A stretch of DNA of 31,179 bases from Paulinella micropora (taxonomy: Eukaryota > Cercozoa > Imbricatea > Euglyphida): assembly GCA_009731375.1 (NCBI GenBank), contig BJOX01000090.1, positions 866,598-897,776 on the forward strand. The letters run 5' to 3'. Position 1 is the first letter of the stretch. Each line of letters starts with the position of its first letter. This document shows positions 9,510 through 19,731 of the stretch, in pieces. The notes under the pieces were generated by a model, which was given only the letters and a program-made list of their open reading frames with translations, had not been told where the DNA came from and made no database searches. The translations under genes and the position numbers were made by a program.

Positions 9510-9624
9510 ATACAGCCGGCAGGTGCCCAAAGAAGTAGGCAAGCACAAGCTCAACAAGTGCCCCCAGGCAATTAGAAGAAGGAGAAAGAAGGAGAAAGGC
9601 GAGATGCCACCAAAGACAGTGAGC

Positions 9625-10130
9625 GGCGAAACTTCTTCTCACCTGACGTCTTATGTGTGTGCATGTGAAGTGTGTGTGTGTGAGGTGCACCGTCGACGAA
9701 GTCCGCTTCGGAGCATGACGTGAAGTCCGCTGACGTCTTATGAGTGTGCATGTGAAGTGTGTGTGTGTGTGTGTGTGTGTGAGGTGCACCGTCCACGAAG
9801 TCCGCTTCGGAGCATGACGTGAAGTCCGCTGACGTCTTATGTGTGTGCATGTGAAGTGTGTGTGTGTGTGAGGTGCACCGTCCACGAAGTCCGCTTCGGA
9901 GCTTGACGTGAAGTCCGCTGACGTCTTATGTGTGTGAAGTGTGTGTGTGTGAAGTGTGTGTGTGTGTGTGTGTGTGAAGTGCACCGTCCACGAAGTCCGC
10001 TTGGCAACATGACGTGAAGTCCGCTGACGTCTTTTGTGTGTGCATGTGAAGTGTGTGTGTGAGAGAGAGTGGTGCACCGTCAACGAAGTCCGCTTGGGAA
10101 CATGACGTGAAGTCCGCAGGCATGTAACAC
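9625..10130. repeat. 85-107 bp minisatellite with internal GT runs
   Basis: Five to six units of GACGTGAAGTCCGCTGACGT + CTTATGTGTGTGCATGTGAA + GT run + GAGGTGCACCGTCCACGAAG + TCCGCTTCGGAGCA. GACGTGAAGTCCGC recurs at about 9717, 9816, 9905, 10012 and 10104. Length variation sits in the GT run. On the minus strand the frame gives ADFVDGAPHTHTH and TSRHAPKRTSWTVH-type repeats, but variable GT length changes frame between units, so this is not a credible protein. Confidence 0.92.
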
Positions 10131-10260
10131 GTAGCAGACTACGCACACACACACACACATACACACACATATCCGCAGGCATGTAACACGTAAAAGACTA
10201 CGCACACACACACACACATACACACATACACACATACATACACACATACGTACATACATA
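10114..10260. repeat. 59-bp direct repeat and CACA tracts
   Basis: CCGCAGGCATGTAACACGTA starts at 10114 and 10173, both followed by a variant of AGACTACG and a CA tract. CACATA repeats follow to 10260. Confidence 0.85.
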
Positions 10261-10261
10261 C

Positions 10262-10286
10262 ATGCATAGAAGATAGAAAGATAGAC

Positions 10287-10317
<31 letters not shown>

Positions 10318-10358
10318 GGTGCAGGATGGCTCGCATTGCTTGGCCCAGGACCTTGTTA

Positions 10359-10396
<38 letters not shown>

Positions 10397-10397
10397 G

Positions 10398-10445
<48 letters not shown>

Positions 10446-10493
10446 CCTACCTACCTACCTATCTACCTACCTATCTACCTATCTACCTGCTTG
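10262..10493. repeat. GATA/TATC inverted tetranucleotide arms
   Basis: GATA repeat at about 10278-10316, a 42-bp spacer, then TATC/TACC repeat at 10360-10490. The arms are complementary and could fold back. Confidence 0.92.
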
Positions 10494-10555
10494 ATCACGC
10501 ATGCATGTCATATTCTACGTATGTGTGTATTTATTGTATGTTTGTATGTTTGTAT

Positions 10556-10574
10556 GCATACATACATACATACA

Positions 10575-10608
<34 letters not shown>

Positions 10609-10658
10609 CATACATACATACATACGTACATACGTACGTAAATACGTACATACATACA

Positions 10659-10692
<34 letters not shown>

Positions 10693-10790
10693 CATACATA
10701 CATACATGCATACATACATACATACTTACATACATATATACATACATACATACATACATACATACATACATGCATGCATGCATACACAGT
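10556..10790. repeat. (CATA)n array with TATA and CGTA variants
   Basis: Long CATA tetranucleotide array. All frames are open and low complexity (HTYI / MYVC). Confidence 0.95.
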
Positions 10791-10796
10791 ACTACG

Positions 10797-10797
<1 letters not shown>

Positions 10798-10848
<51 letters not shown>

Positions 10849-10872
10849 CGAAAAAAGGAACACATAAACGAA

Positions 10873-10903
<31 letters not shown>

Positions 10904-10908
10904 ATGAA

Positions 10909-10943
<35 letters not shown>

Positions 10944-11047
10944 ATAGATAAACCAACAAAGCAACCAACCAATCAACCAATAAATCAAAGAATCAACCAA
11001 TCGATCAATCCATCAATCAATCCATCAATCAATCGATCAATCAATCG

Positions 11048-11091
<44 letters not shown>

Positions 11092-11205
11092 ATCAACCAA
11101 TTGATCAATCAATTGATCAATCAATCGATCAATCAATCGATCAACTAACCAATCAACCAATCAACCAATCAACCAATCAACCAATCAACCAATCAACCAC
11201 TCAAC

Positions 11206-11259
<54 letters not shown>

Positions 11260-11410
11260 ATCGATCGATCAACAAACCAACCAACCATCCAATCAATCAA
11301 TCAATCAATGAATGAATCAATCAACCAACCAATCAACCAACCAAACAACCAATCAACCAATCTATCAATCAATAAATCAATAAATCAATAAATCAATCAA
11401 TCATCCAATC

Positions 11411-11455
<45 letters not shown>

Positions 11456-11540
11456 GTCAAAAAAATCAATTAATCAAACAATCAACCAAGACAAATCAAC
11501 CAACCAACCAACCAACCAACCAACCAATCAATCAACCAAA

Positions 11541-11603
<63 letters not shown>

Positions 11604-11656
11604 CCAACCAACCAACCAATCAACCAACCAACCAACCAATCAGCCAACCAACCAAC

Positions 11657-11718
<62 letters not shown>

Positions 11719-11789
11719 ATCAATCGATCAATCAATCAATCAACCAACCAACCAACCAGCCAACCAACCAACCAACCAACAAATCAACA

Positions 11790-11838
<49 letters not shown>

Positions 11839-11907
11839 GTCAATCAATCAATCATTCAATCAATCAACCAATCAATCAATCAACGAAAAAAGGAATAAAC
11901 AAGTGAA

Positions 11908-11974
<67 letters not shown>

Positions 11975-11979
11975 ATAGA

Positions 11980-12038
<59 letters not shown>

Positions 12039-12106
12039 ACCAACCAACCAACCAACCAATCAACCAATCCAGCAACCAATCAACCAATCGATCAATCGAT
12101 CAATCG

Positions 12107-12150
<44 letters not shown>

Positions 12151-12384
12151 ATCAATCAATCAATCAATCAATCGATCAATCAATCGATCAATCAATCGAT
12201 CAATCAATCGATCAATCAATCGATCAATCAATCGATCAATCAATCGATCAACTAAGCAATCAACCAATCAACCAATCAACCAATCAACCAATCAACCAAT
12301 CAACCAATCAGTCAACTAACTAATCAACAAATCAATTAGTCGATCGATCGATCAACCAACCAACCAACCAACCAACCAATCAAA

Positions 12385-12436
<52 letters not shown>

Positions 12437-12556
12437 TAATCAATGAATAAATCAATCAACCAGCCAACCAACCAACCAACCGACCAACTAATCAATCAAT
12501 CAATCATTCAATCAATCAATCAACCAACCAACCAACCAATCAACCAACCAACCAAC

Positions 12557-12606
<50 letters not shown>

Positions 12607-12688
12607 ATCAATCGATCAATCGATCAATCAACGAGCCAACCAACGAGCCAACCAACGAGCCAACCAACCAACCAACCAATCAACCAAC

Positions 12689-12735
<47 letters not shown>

Positions 12736-12764
12736 CCAACCAACCAACCAACCAACCAACCAAC

Positions 12765-12804
<40 letters not shown>

Positions 12805-12880
12805 CAATCAATTGATCAATCGATCAATCAACCAACCAATCAACGAGCCAACCAACGAGCCAACCAACCAACCAGCCAAC

Positions 12881-12936
<56 letters not shown>

Positions 12937-12956
12937 CATTCAACCAATGAACCAAG

Positions 12957-12997
<41 letters not shown>

Positions 12998-13132
12998 CAT
13001 CAATCCATCAATCAATCAACCAATCAACCAACCAACCAACCAACCAACCAACCAACGATTCAATAAAATGAATGAATGAATGAATGAATGAATGAATCAT
13101 TCAATCAATCAATCAATCAACCAACCAACCGG

Positions 13133-13164
<32 letters not shown>

Positions 13165-13283
13165 GCAATCAATCAATCAATCTATTAATCATCAATCAAT
13201 CAATCAATCAATCAGTCAATCAAGCAATCAAGCAATCAATCAAGCAATCATTCAATCAATCAATCAATCAACCAACCAACCGG

Positions 13284-13327
<44 letters not shown>

Positions 13328-13345
13328 GCAATCATTCAATCAATC

Positions 13346-13383
<38 letters not shown>

Positions 13384-13424
13384 CCAACCGGTCAATCAAT
13401 CAAGCAATCAATCAATCAATCAAG

Positions 13425-13455
<31 letters not shown>

Positions 13456-13479
13456 TCATTCAATCGATCATTCAATTAA
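10798..13479. repeat. 2.7-kb CAAT/CAAC/AAAT satellite with higher-order duplication
   Basis: Blocks of CAAT, CAAC, GATC-substituted CAAT and AAAT alternate. The marker CGAAAAAAGGAA followed by an AAAT block occurs at about 10849 and 11883. The marker GATCAACTAA(C/G)CAATC occurs at about 11139 and 12249. So a unit of about 1.03-1.1 kb has been duplicated and then drifted. Near the right end, CCAACCAACCGGTCAATC recurs at about 13123, 13273 and 13383. Open frames of up to about 200 residues read [11 protein letters not shown] and are repeat translations: in this array all three forward frames avoid stops. Confidence 0.93.
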
Positions 13480-13481
13480 TT

Positions 13482-13513
13482 CTGTTGTCTATCTATCTCT
13501 CTATCTATATCTC

Positions 13514-13580
<67 letters not shown>

Positions 13581-13595
13581 GTCTGTCTATCTATC
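13482..13595. repeat. (TATC)n array
   Basis: TATC repeat directly abutting the CAAT satellite. Confidence 0.95.
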
Positions 13596-13656
13596 GATTA
13601 CTTTTCCGTTGAGCTGGAAGTAGTCAGGCACTTCAAACGTGAATCCTACCCACACA

Positions 13657-13726
13657 CACATAAAAGCATTCACCGCCAATTACCTAGGTAATTACCTAGG
13701 TAATTGGCGGTGAATGCTTTTATGTG
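13657..13726. repeat. Perfect 70-bp palindrome
   Basis: The sequence from CACATAAAAGCATTCACC at the left to GGTGAATGCTTTTATGTG at the right equals its own reverse complement over all 70 bases. At the centre is TTACCTAGGTAATTACCTAGGTAA, itself a tandem pair of CCTAGG-centred palindromes. There is no spacer. It lies in otherwise ordinary sequence between CA repeat and a TA-rich stretch. It could be a foldback mobile element, a replication or recombination hairpin product, or an artefact. Confidence 0.97.
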
Positions 13727-13820
13727 ACACAAACACAATATATATAATATATGAATGTATGTATACATGTATGTCTGGATCATGCAGCGGCCTCTTTTGG
13801 CAAGAGACTCTGGTGTGTGT

Positions 13821-14036
13821 ATGAGAAGTTCCTATTTCTTAAGTACAACGAACAATGACTTCAAGCGCTTCGATCTCAGTCAATATTTGCATCTACAACC
13901 TTGTTATGGCTCATTAGAAAGCTCTTGATGAGATCTTTCAAATGAGCCACTACACAAGCCGCAAAGATCAGAACCGGCTGAGAACGAAACGTTTGAAGTT
14001 ATTGCTCCTTGTGATTAAGTACAAAGAACTTCTCAT
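13821..14036. mobile_element. MITE-like element family B, copy 2
   Basis: 216 bp, with ends ATGAGAAGTTCCTATTTCTT and ...AAAGAACTTCTCAT. It is more diverged internally than copies 1 and 3 but has the same plan, with CTTCAAGCGCTTCG on the left and CGTTTGAAGTTATTGCTC on the right as part of the inverted repeats. TGTA on both sides is a possible 4-bp target duplication if the element is taken as TGAGAAG...CTTCTCA. Confidence 0.85.
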
Positions 14037-14152
14037 GTATGTGTGTGAGGACCTCGACTGCATTGGCAATAGTCTTCAGACCACCAAGAGTTCTGAACGC
14101 ACGTCGCTCGGTCGTCGCCGCTTAACAAATAGACACATCAAACTTACTTTGT
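14037..14152. other. Non-repetitive stretch
   Basis: About 115 bp of mixed sequence. A plus-strand frame runs through it into the GTT array but shows no domain. Confidence 0.5.
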
Positions 14153-14229
14153 TATTATTGTTTGTTGTCGTTGTTGTTGTTGTCATTGTCGTCATCGTTA
14201 TTGTTGTAGTTGTTGTTGTAGTTGTTGTT

Positions 14230-14277
<48 letters not shown>

Positions 14278-14283
14278 CTTTTC
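14153..14283. repeat. (GTT)n trinucleotide array
   Basis: GTT repeat with GTC/ATT/GTA variants at the left and a pure run at the right. It reads V(n) forward and N(n) in reverse. No gene context supports a homopolymeric protein tract. Confidence 0.93.
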
Positions 14284-14705
14284 GTTTAAGGTAGGTACAG
14301 AAAAGCCAAAAGACGAGACAGGAAAGAGGGAAAATGCAGCAACTTTCCGGAATGTCACCGCATAGACCGCGATAGTTTCGCTGCTTTTACCTCTCTTCTT
14401 ACTTGTCAAGTCTGCAAGACGGGCAAGATAGATAGATCGATGGAGAGATAGATAGAAGCTGCTGTGATCAACGTTCAGCTCCGGCAGGAACCAATTTTGT
14501 TTGTTCCAAAATCAGATAGTAGTTTTTGCGGATCAGATCTGGGAGCCTGTGGACACTGTCCGTGCAGCCAGGATATATCCTTAGGTTTGTGTAATGTTAT
14601 GAAAAAGCAATGAGTACTCGACTCCAGAGAAACCGGTTTTAGGTGGGTAGGTGGGTTATGTAGGTTGGTATGTGTGGCCGGCAGAAATATACTTGCGCTG
14701 TGGTA
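14284..14705. other. Non-repetitive stretch without a gene
   Basis: About 420 bp of ordinary complexity, including a short GATAGATCGATGG patch at 14428-14455. No open frame of recognisable family and no RNA gene seen. Confidence 0.55.
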
Positions 14706-14759
14706 TAAGAAAGAAAAAAAGAAAAAAAGAAAGAAAGAAAGAGAGAAAGAAAGAAAGAG

Positions 14760-14798
<39 letters not shown>

Positions 14799-14802
14799 AA
14801 AA
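14706..14802. repeat. AAAG purine array
   Basis: GAAA/AAAG tetranucleotide array with GAGA variants. Confidence 0.95.
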
Positions 14803-14987
14803 ACAATTGCTAGATAGCTAGGTAGATAATAGGTAATGTACAGTTTGTTGCACGGGTTGCAGTCCGAGAGCTCATCGCAACACTTGAAGGTCGGTGCCTG
14901 AGGTTAGACAAATATATATACATATGTATATATATATTATATATATATATTATATCGTGATGACTCTAGTGGTCTTCGTCGATCAGG

Positions 14988-14989
14988 TG

Positions 14990-15053
<64 letters not shown>

Positions 15054-15064
15054 CCTATCTATCT
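14988..15064. repeat. (TATC)n array adjoining family A copy 2
   Basis: TATC repeat ending directly at GCCATCTGTCGACAG, the outer end of family A. The preceding stretch 14803-14987 is non-repetitive apart from a TA-rich patch at 14911-14955. Confidence 0.95.
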
Positions 15065-15514
15065 GCCATCTGTCGACAGAGAATTAGGGGATGGTGTGGG
15101 TGTGCTGGGCCCGTGGTGGGGTGCCTTATGTGTGCCTAGCCATACGCCTATAAGTCACATGCCGAAATAGCGACGGGAAGCACAATCCTGTTCCCTCAGG
15201 GTGCCCTTTCTCGCTTGTTGAGCCCGGAATAAAACCCACAGTGCTCTGTCGGTTTATACTAGACTGTCGAACAGTCTCGAAACTCCATCTGCTTACTGGG
15301 TCCTCTGTAATGGAGGTGGGAGCTCGTTCTGCAAGGGGCGCTTATGGAACGAGCCCTGGCCCCGCCTGGTACTAGGGAGCTTTGGTATCGCCTGTATCAG
15401 TCCCTTCCGTGCAAACATCACGGCTTAGCTGGGCATCGGGTTAATACTTTACCCACAGACTTCCTTGGTTGACGAAATCAGAAGCTCCTTTTTTCTGACA
15501 TTAGTCGATATCTC
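15065..15514 (-). mobile_element. Dispersed repeat family A, copy 2 (full length)
   Basis: The most complete copy without a hairpin insert, about 450 bp. In this orientation it runs from GCCATCTGTCGACAGAGAAT to TGACATTAGTCGATATCTC, i.e. reversed with respect to copies 1, 3 and 4, and its flanks are TATC rather than GATA. Visible structure: GACTGT-TCG-ACAGTC hairpin at about 15265-15279, GCTCGTTC...GAACGAGC stem at about 15322-15354, and CTGTCGACAG at the outer end. No open frame is preserved between copies. I do not recognise the family. The reading '[16 protein letters not shown]' at the inner end is shared only because the DNA is shared. Confidence 0.82.
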
Positions 15515-15755
15515 ATCTACCTATCTATCTACCTATCTATCTATCTATCTGTCTATCTATCTATATATAAACACCACAACTAAGTGTCTATCTATCTATC
15601 TCACGAGTTACATAAAGAATGTGAGCAGTCCCTCAAGACACCGAGTAGGTAGATATGTAGGTAGATACGTCATGATATGTAGGCAGGTAGATAGGTAGAT
15701 AGATTGGTATCGCATAGCAGCGCTTCAAGATGGGCGCCCGAAAATGCCAAGTACA
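15515..15755. other. TATC fragments and short unique DNA
   Basis: TATC runs at about 15520-15565 and 15587-15601, unique sequence at 15602-15650, then GGTA/GATA. No gene. Confidence 0.6.
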
Positions 15756-16380
15756 TATGTAGCTAGATATGTAGATAGACATGGAGGTAGGTGTGCAGAC
15801 AAGTAGGTAGGTAGGTAGGCAGGTAGGTAGGTAGATCGGTACATGGGTAGCTCGTCGGTAGATAGGTAGGTAGATAGGTAGATAGCTGGATATGAAGGCA
15901 GATATGAGGGCAGGAAGGAAGGCAGGTAGGTAGGCAGATAGGTAGGCAGGCAGGTAGGTAGGCAGGTAGGTAGGTAAATAACGTTAGGCAGGTAGGTAGG
16001 CAGGCAGGCAGGCAGGAGGGTAGATATGTAGGCAGATATGTACGCAGGTAGGCAGATAGGTAGGTAGGTAGGTAGGTAGGTAGGCAGGCAGGTAGGCAGG
16101 TAGGTAGGCAGGTAGGCAGGTAGGCACACAGGCAGGCAGGTAGGCAGGCAGGTAGGAAGACAGGTAAGCAAGTAGGTAGGAAGGCACGTAGGTAGGTAGG
16201 TAGGTAGGTAGGTAGGTAGGGAGGGAGGGAGGGAGGCAGGTAGGCAGGGAGGCAGTAGGTGGGCAGACAGGCACGAAGGCCGGTAGGTAGGTAGGCAGGC
16301 AGGCAGATAGGTAGGCAGGCAGGCAGATAGGTAGGCAGGTAGGCAGACAGGTAGGTAGGCAGTTAGGCAGATAGGTAGGA
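15756..16380. repeat. GGTA/GGCA tetranucleotide array
   Basis: About 620 bp of GGTA, GGCA and GATA in mixed order, with period-20 to period-28 patterns such as GCAGGTAGGTAGGCAGGTAG. It resembles the array at 23830-24555. The minus-strand frames read [14 protein letters not shown] and are repeat translations. Confidence 0.95.
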
Positions 16381-16436
16381 AGCAACACAACACGTCGACC
16401 CATATAGCCCGCTTGGATGGGGTTATGCCTTCATAC

Positions 16437-16670
16437 ATGAGAAGTTCCTAGTTCTTAAGCGCAATGAGCAATGACTTCAAGCGCTTCGTTCTCAGTCAAT
16501 ACTGGTGTCCAGAATCTGTATCTTAGCTCATTATGTATCTTAGCTCATTAGTAAGCTTTTGACGAGGGCTTTCAAATGAGCGATTGCACAAGTGACAGCA
16601 ACCAGCATTGGCTGAGATCGAAGCACTTGAAATCATTGCTGATTGTAGTTAAGAACTAGGAACTTCTCAT
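16437..16670. mobile_element. MITE-like element family B, copy 3
   Basis: 234 bp, ends ATGAGAAGTTCCTAGTTC and ...GAACTAGGAACTTCTCAT. It is nearly identical to copy 1 except for an internal 17-18 bp tandem duplication of GTATCTTAGCTCATTA, which accounts for most of its extra length. The terminal inverted repeats extend about 65 bp imperfectly. Confidence 0.87.
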
Positions 16671-17108
<438 letters not shown>

Positions 17109-17357
17109 NNNNNNNNNNNNNNNNNNNNNNNNNNNNNNNNNNNNNNNNNNNNNNNNNNNNNNNNNNNNNNNNNNNNNNNNNNNNNNNNNNNNNNNNNNNN
17201 NNNNNNNNNNNNNNNNNNNNNNNNNNNNNNNNNNNNNNNNNNNNNNNNNNNNNNNNNNNNNNNNNNNNNNNNNNNNNNNNNNNNNNNNNNNNNNNNNNNN
17301 NNNNNNNNNNNNNNNNNNNNNNNNNNNNNNNNNNNNNNNNNNNNNNNNNNNNNNNNN
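17109..17357. other. Assembly gap, 249 N
   Basis: Lies between poly-T and CTAC/TATC repeat. Confidence 1.
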
Positions 17358-17393
17358 CTACCTACCTACCTACCTACCTACCTACCTACCTAC

Positions 17394-17452
<59 letters not shown>

Positions 17453-17478
17453 CCTATCTATCTATCTACCTATCTACA

Positions 17479-17560
<82 letters not shown>

Positions 17561-17578
17561 CCTATCTATCTATCTATC
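17358..17578. repeat. CTAC then TATC array
   Basis: Nine or so CTAC units, then TATC with CTAC variants. From about 17394 onward this belongs to the left part of the 1006-bp duplication. Confidence 0.95.
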
Positions 17579-17579
17579 T

Positions 17580-17820
17580 GATCTTACTGGGGGACATGCC
17601 AAGCGGGGCAATGCCGCAGCTCCAGTTTCTTAACTGAAAACCAGAAAGGTATGAGCCCCCCTAAGTTCAATTGAGCTGAGAAAACGGTAGGAAAGCCTGG
17701 GGCGAGGACGTGCTCAATGATGCTGCATCAGCAACATTCAACCAGAACACTCACCTTCTCAATGCTGCTGCATCAGCAAATATCAACCAAAGACATAACT
17801 TAAAAGTTAAAACGAGTCCG
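17580..17820 (+). other. Family J foldable segment, copy 1
   Basis: Non-repetitive core of the duplicated unit. GGGGGACATGCC (17589-17600) pairs with GGTATGAGCCCCCC (17648-17661). Inside are hairpins GCGG/CCGC (17603-17617) and CAGTT-TCTT-AACTG (17623-17636). Just outside is the near-palindrome AGTTCAATTGAGCT (17664-17677). This is a three-way-junction plan. It is followed by two imperfect 45-bp repeats of CTCAATG.TGCTGCATCAGC. I know no RNA family that fits. It may be structured RNA or a mobile-element end. Confidence 0.5.
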
Positions 17821-17851
17821 CCAAGTGAAGAGAGAGAGAGAGAGAGAGAGA

Positions 17852-17883
17852 GACATGAACGACCTGCCATGTTAGCCTTTGGG

Positions 17884-17929
<46 letters not shown>

Positions 17930-17960
17930 GAACGACCTGCCATGTCCGCCTTTGGGGTAG
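17852..17960 (+). repeat. Family L motifs in GA repeat (pair 1)
   Basis: The motif GACATGAACGACCTGCCATG + TTAGCCTTTGGGGTA at 17852-17886 recurs as GACACGAACGACCTGCCATG + TCCGCCTTTGGGGTA at about 17926-17959, each flanked by GA. The same motif occurs at 18858 and 18932 by duplication and, in reverse orientation within CT repeat, at 23311, 23398 and 23535. Confidence 0.88.
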
Positions 17961-17973
17961 AGAGAGAGATAGA

Positions 17974-18005
<32 letters not shown>

Positions 18006-18051
<46 letters not shown>

Positions 18052-18059
18052 ATAGATAA

Positions 18060-18103
<44 letters not shown>

Positions 18104-18223
18104 GTAGATGGATAAATAGATAGATAGATAGATAGATAGATAAGTCATCATACCACACTTCACCATACATGCACACTATTTGCTTAGTATTCAGATCTGC
18201 TATCCGGGAGGTTTAGGCGATAT

Positions 18224-18258
<35 letters not shown>

Positions 18259-18314
18259 TAGATAGATAGATAGATAGATAGATAGGTAGATAGGTAGATA
18301 GATAGATAGGTAGT

Positions 18315-18348
<34 letters not shown>

Positions 18349-18350
18349 CA
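18006..18350. repeat. GATA arrays with a unique 75-bp spacer
   Basis: GATA repeat at 18006-18142, spacer with AGTCATCATACCACACTTC to GGAGGTTTAGGCG (18142-18221), then GATA/GGTA again to 18350. It belongs to duplication copy 1. Confidence 0.93.
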
Positions 18351-18373
18351 TGGGTATGTACTCTACGTAATCA

Positions 18374-18399
<26 letters not shown>

Positions 18400-18458
<59 letters not shown>

Positions 18459-18484
18459 CCTATCTATCTATCTACCTATCTACA

Positions 18485-18566
<82 letters not shown>

Positions 18567-18889
18567 CCTATCTATCTATCTATCTGATCTTACTGGGGGA
18601 CATGCCAAGCGGGGCAATGCCGCAGCTCCAGTTTCTTAACTGAAAACCAGAAAGGTATGAGCCCCCCTAAGTTCAATTGAGCTGAGAAAACGGTAGGAAA
18701 GCCTGGGGCGAGGACGTGCTCAATGATGCTGCATCAGCAACATTCAACCAGAACACTCACCTTCTCAATGCTGCTGCATCAGCAAATATCAACCAAAGAC
18801 ATAACTTAAAAGTTAAAACGAGTCCGCCAAGTGAAGAGAGAGAGAGAGAGAGAGAGAGACATGAACGACCTGCCATGTTAGCCTTTGGG

Positions 18890-18935
<46 letters not shown>

Positions 18936-18979
18936 GAACGACCTGCCATGTCCGCCTTTGGGGTAGAGAGAGAGATAGA

Positions 18980-19057
<78 letters not shown>

Positions 19058-19065
19058 ATAGATAA

Positions 19066-19109
<44 letters not shown>

Positions 19110-19229
19110 GTAGATGGATAAATAGATAGATAGATAGATAGATAGATAAGTCATCATACCACACTTCACCATACATGCACACTATTTGCTTAGTATTCAG
19201 ATCTGCTATCCGGGAGGTTTAGGCGATAT

Positions 19230-19264
<35 letters not shown>

Positions 19265-19320
19265 TAGATAGATAGATAGATAGATAGATAGGTAGATAGG
19301 TAGATAGATAGATAGGTAGT

Positions 19321-19354
<34 letters not shown>

Positions 19355-19390
19355 CATGGGTATGTACTCTACGTAATCAATCTATCTATC
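18400..19390. repeat. 1006-bp tandem duplication, copy 2
   Basis: Matches 17394-18384 in all compared landmarks at a constant offset of 1006. It includes a second J segment (18586-18826), two family L motifs (18858-18965) and both GATA arrays. The copies are separated by only about 15 bp of TATC. After 19390 the sequence continues as TATC with variants not present in copy 1. Confidence 0.93.
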
Positions 19391-19391
19391 C

Positions 19392-19464
<73 letters not shown>

Positions 19465-19582
19465 CCTATCTACCTATCTACCTATCTATTTACCTATCTA
19501 GCTATCTATTATCTCTATGTCTCTATCTCTCTATGTATGTCTCTATCTATGTATGACTCTATCTATGTATGTCTCTATCTAT

Positions 19583-19668
<86 letters not shown>

Positions 19669-19669
19669 G
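19391..19669. repeat. TATC/TACC/TATGTCTC array
   Basis: TATC repeats with a TCTCTATGTATG patch at about 19510-19580. Plus-strand frames read YLSI and are not genes. Confidence 0.94.
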
Positions 19670-19731
19670 ACCACAAGTTGCGTTTGGAGGATTTTTGCAG
19701 GTCCGCTCTGAAAGTTGCTTCCCCATCCCGG

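Larger units (their letters stand above)
17394..18384. repeat. 1006-bp tandem duplication, copy 1
   Basis: Every landmark here recurs 1006 bp downstream without indels: TACATA at 17475/18481, the unique block at 17580-17820/18586-18826, and CTCTACGTAATCAA at 18361/19367. The first mismatches I find outside are at 17393 and 18385. The unit holds TATC repeat, the foldable J segment, GA repeats with two family L motifs, and GATA repeat. Identity through hundreds of bases of microsatellite is exceptional. Confidence 0.93.

Noticed and set aside
9508-10182. Repetitive minus-strand frame with ADFVDGAPHTH and SRHAPKRTSWTVH motifs
   Set aside because: It comes from a minisatellite whose GT runs vary in length, so the frame shifts between units. 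Two frames give competing repeat proteins.
14153-14283. Poly-valine or poly-asparagine coding tract
   Set aside because: A simple GTT repeat with no upstream or downstream domain.
15340-15514. Shared reading [15 protein letters not shown]...[16 protein letters not shown] in family A copies
   Set aside because: The similarity is fully explained by DNA-level repeat identity. Copies 2 and 3 differ by indels that shift the frame, and the frame runs on into TATC repeat.
15065-15514. tRNA-derived SINE identity for family A
   Set aside because: I could not find a convincing A box and B box at proper spacing on either strand, so the class is left open.
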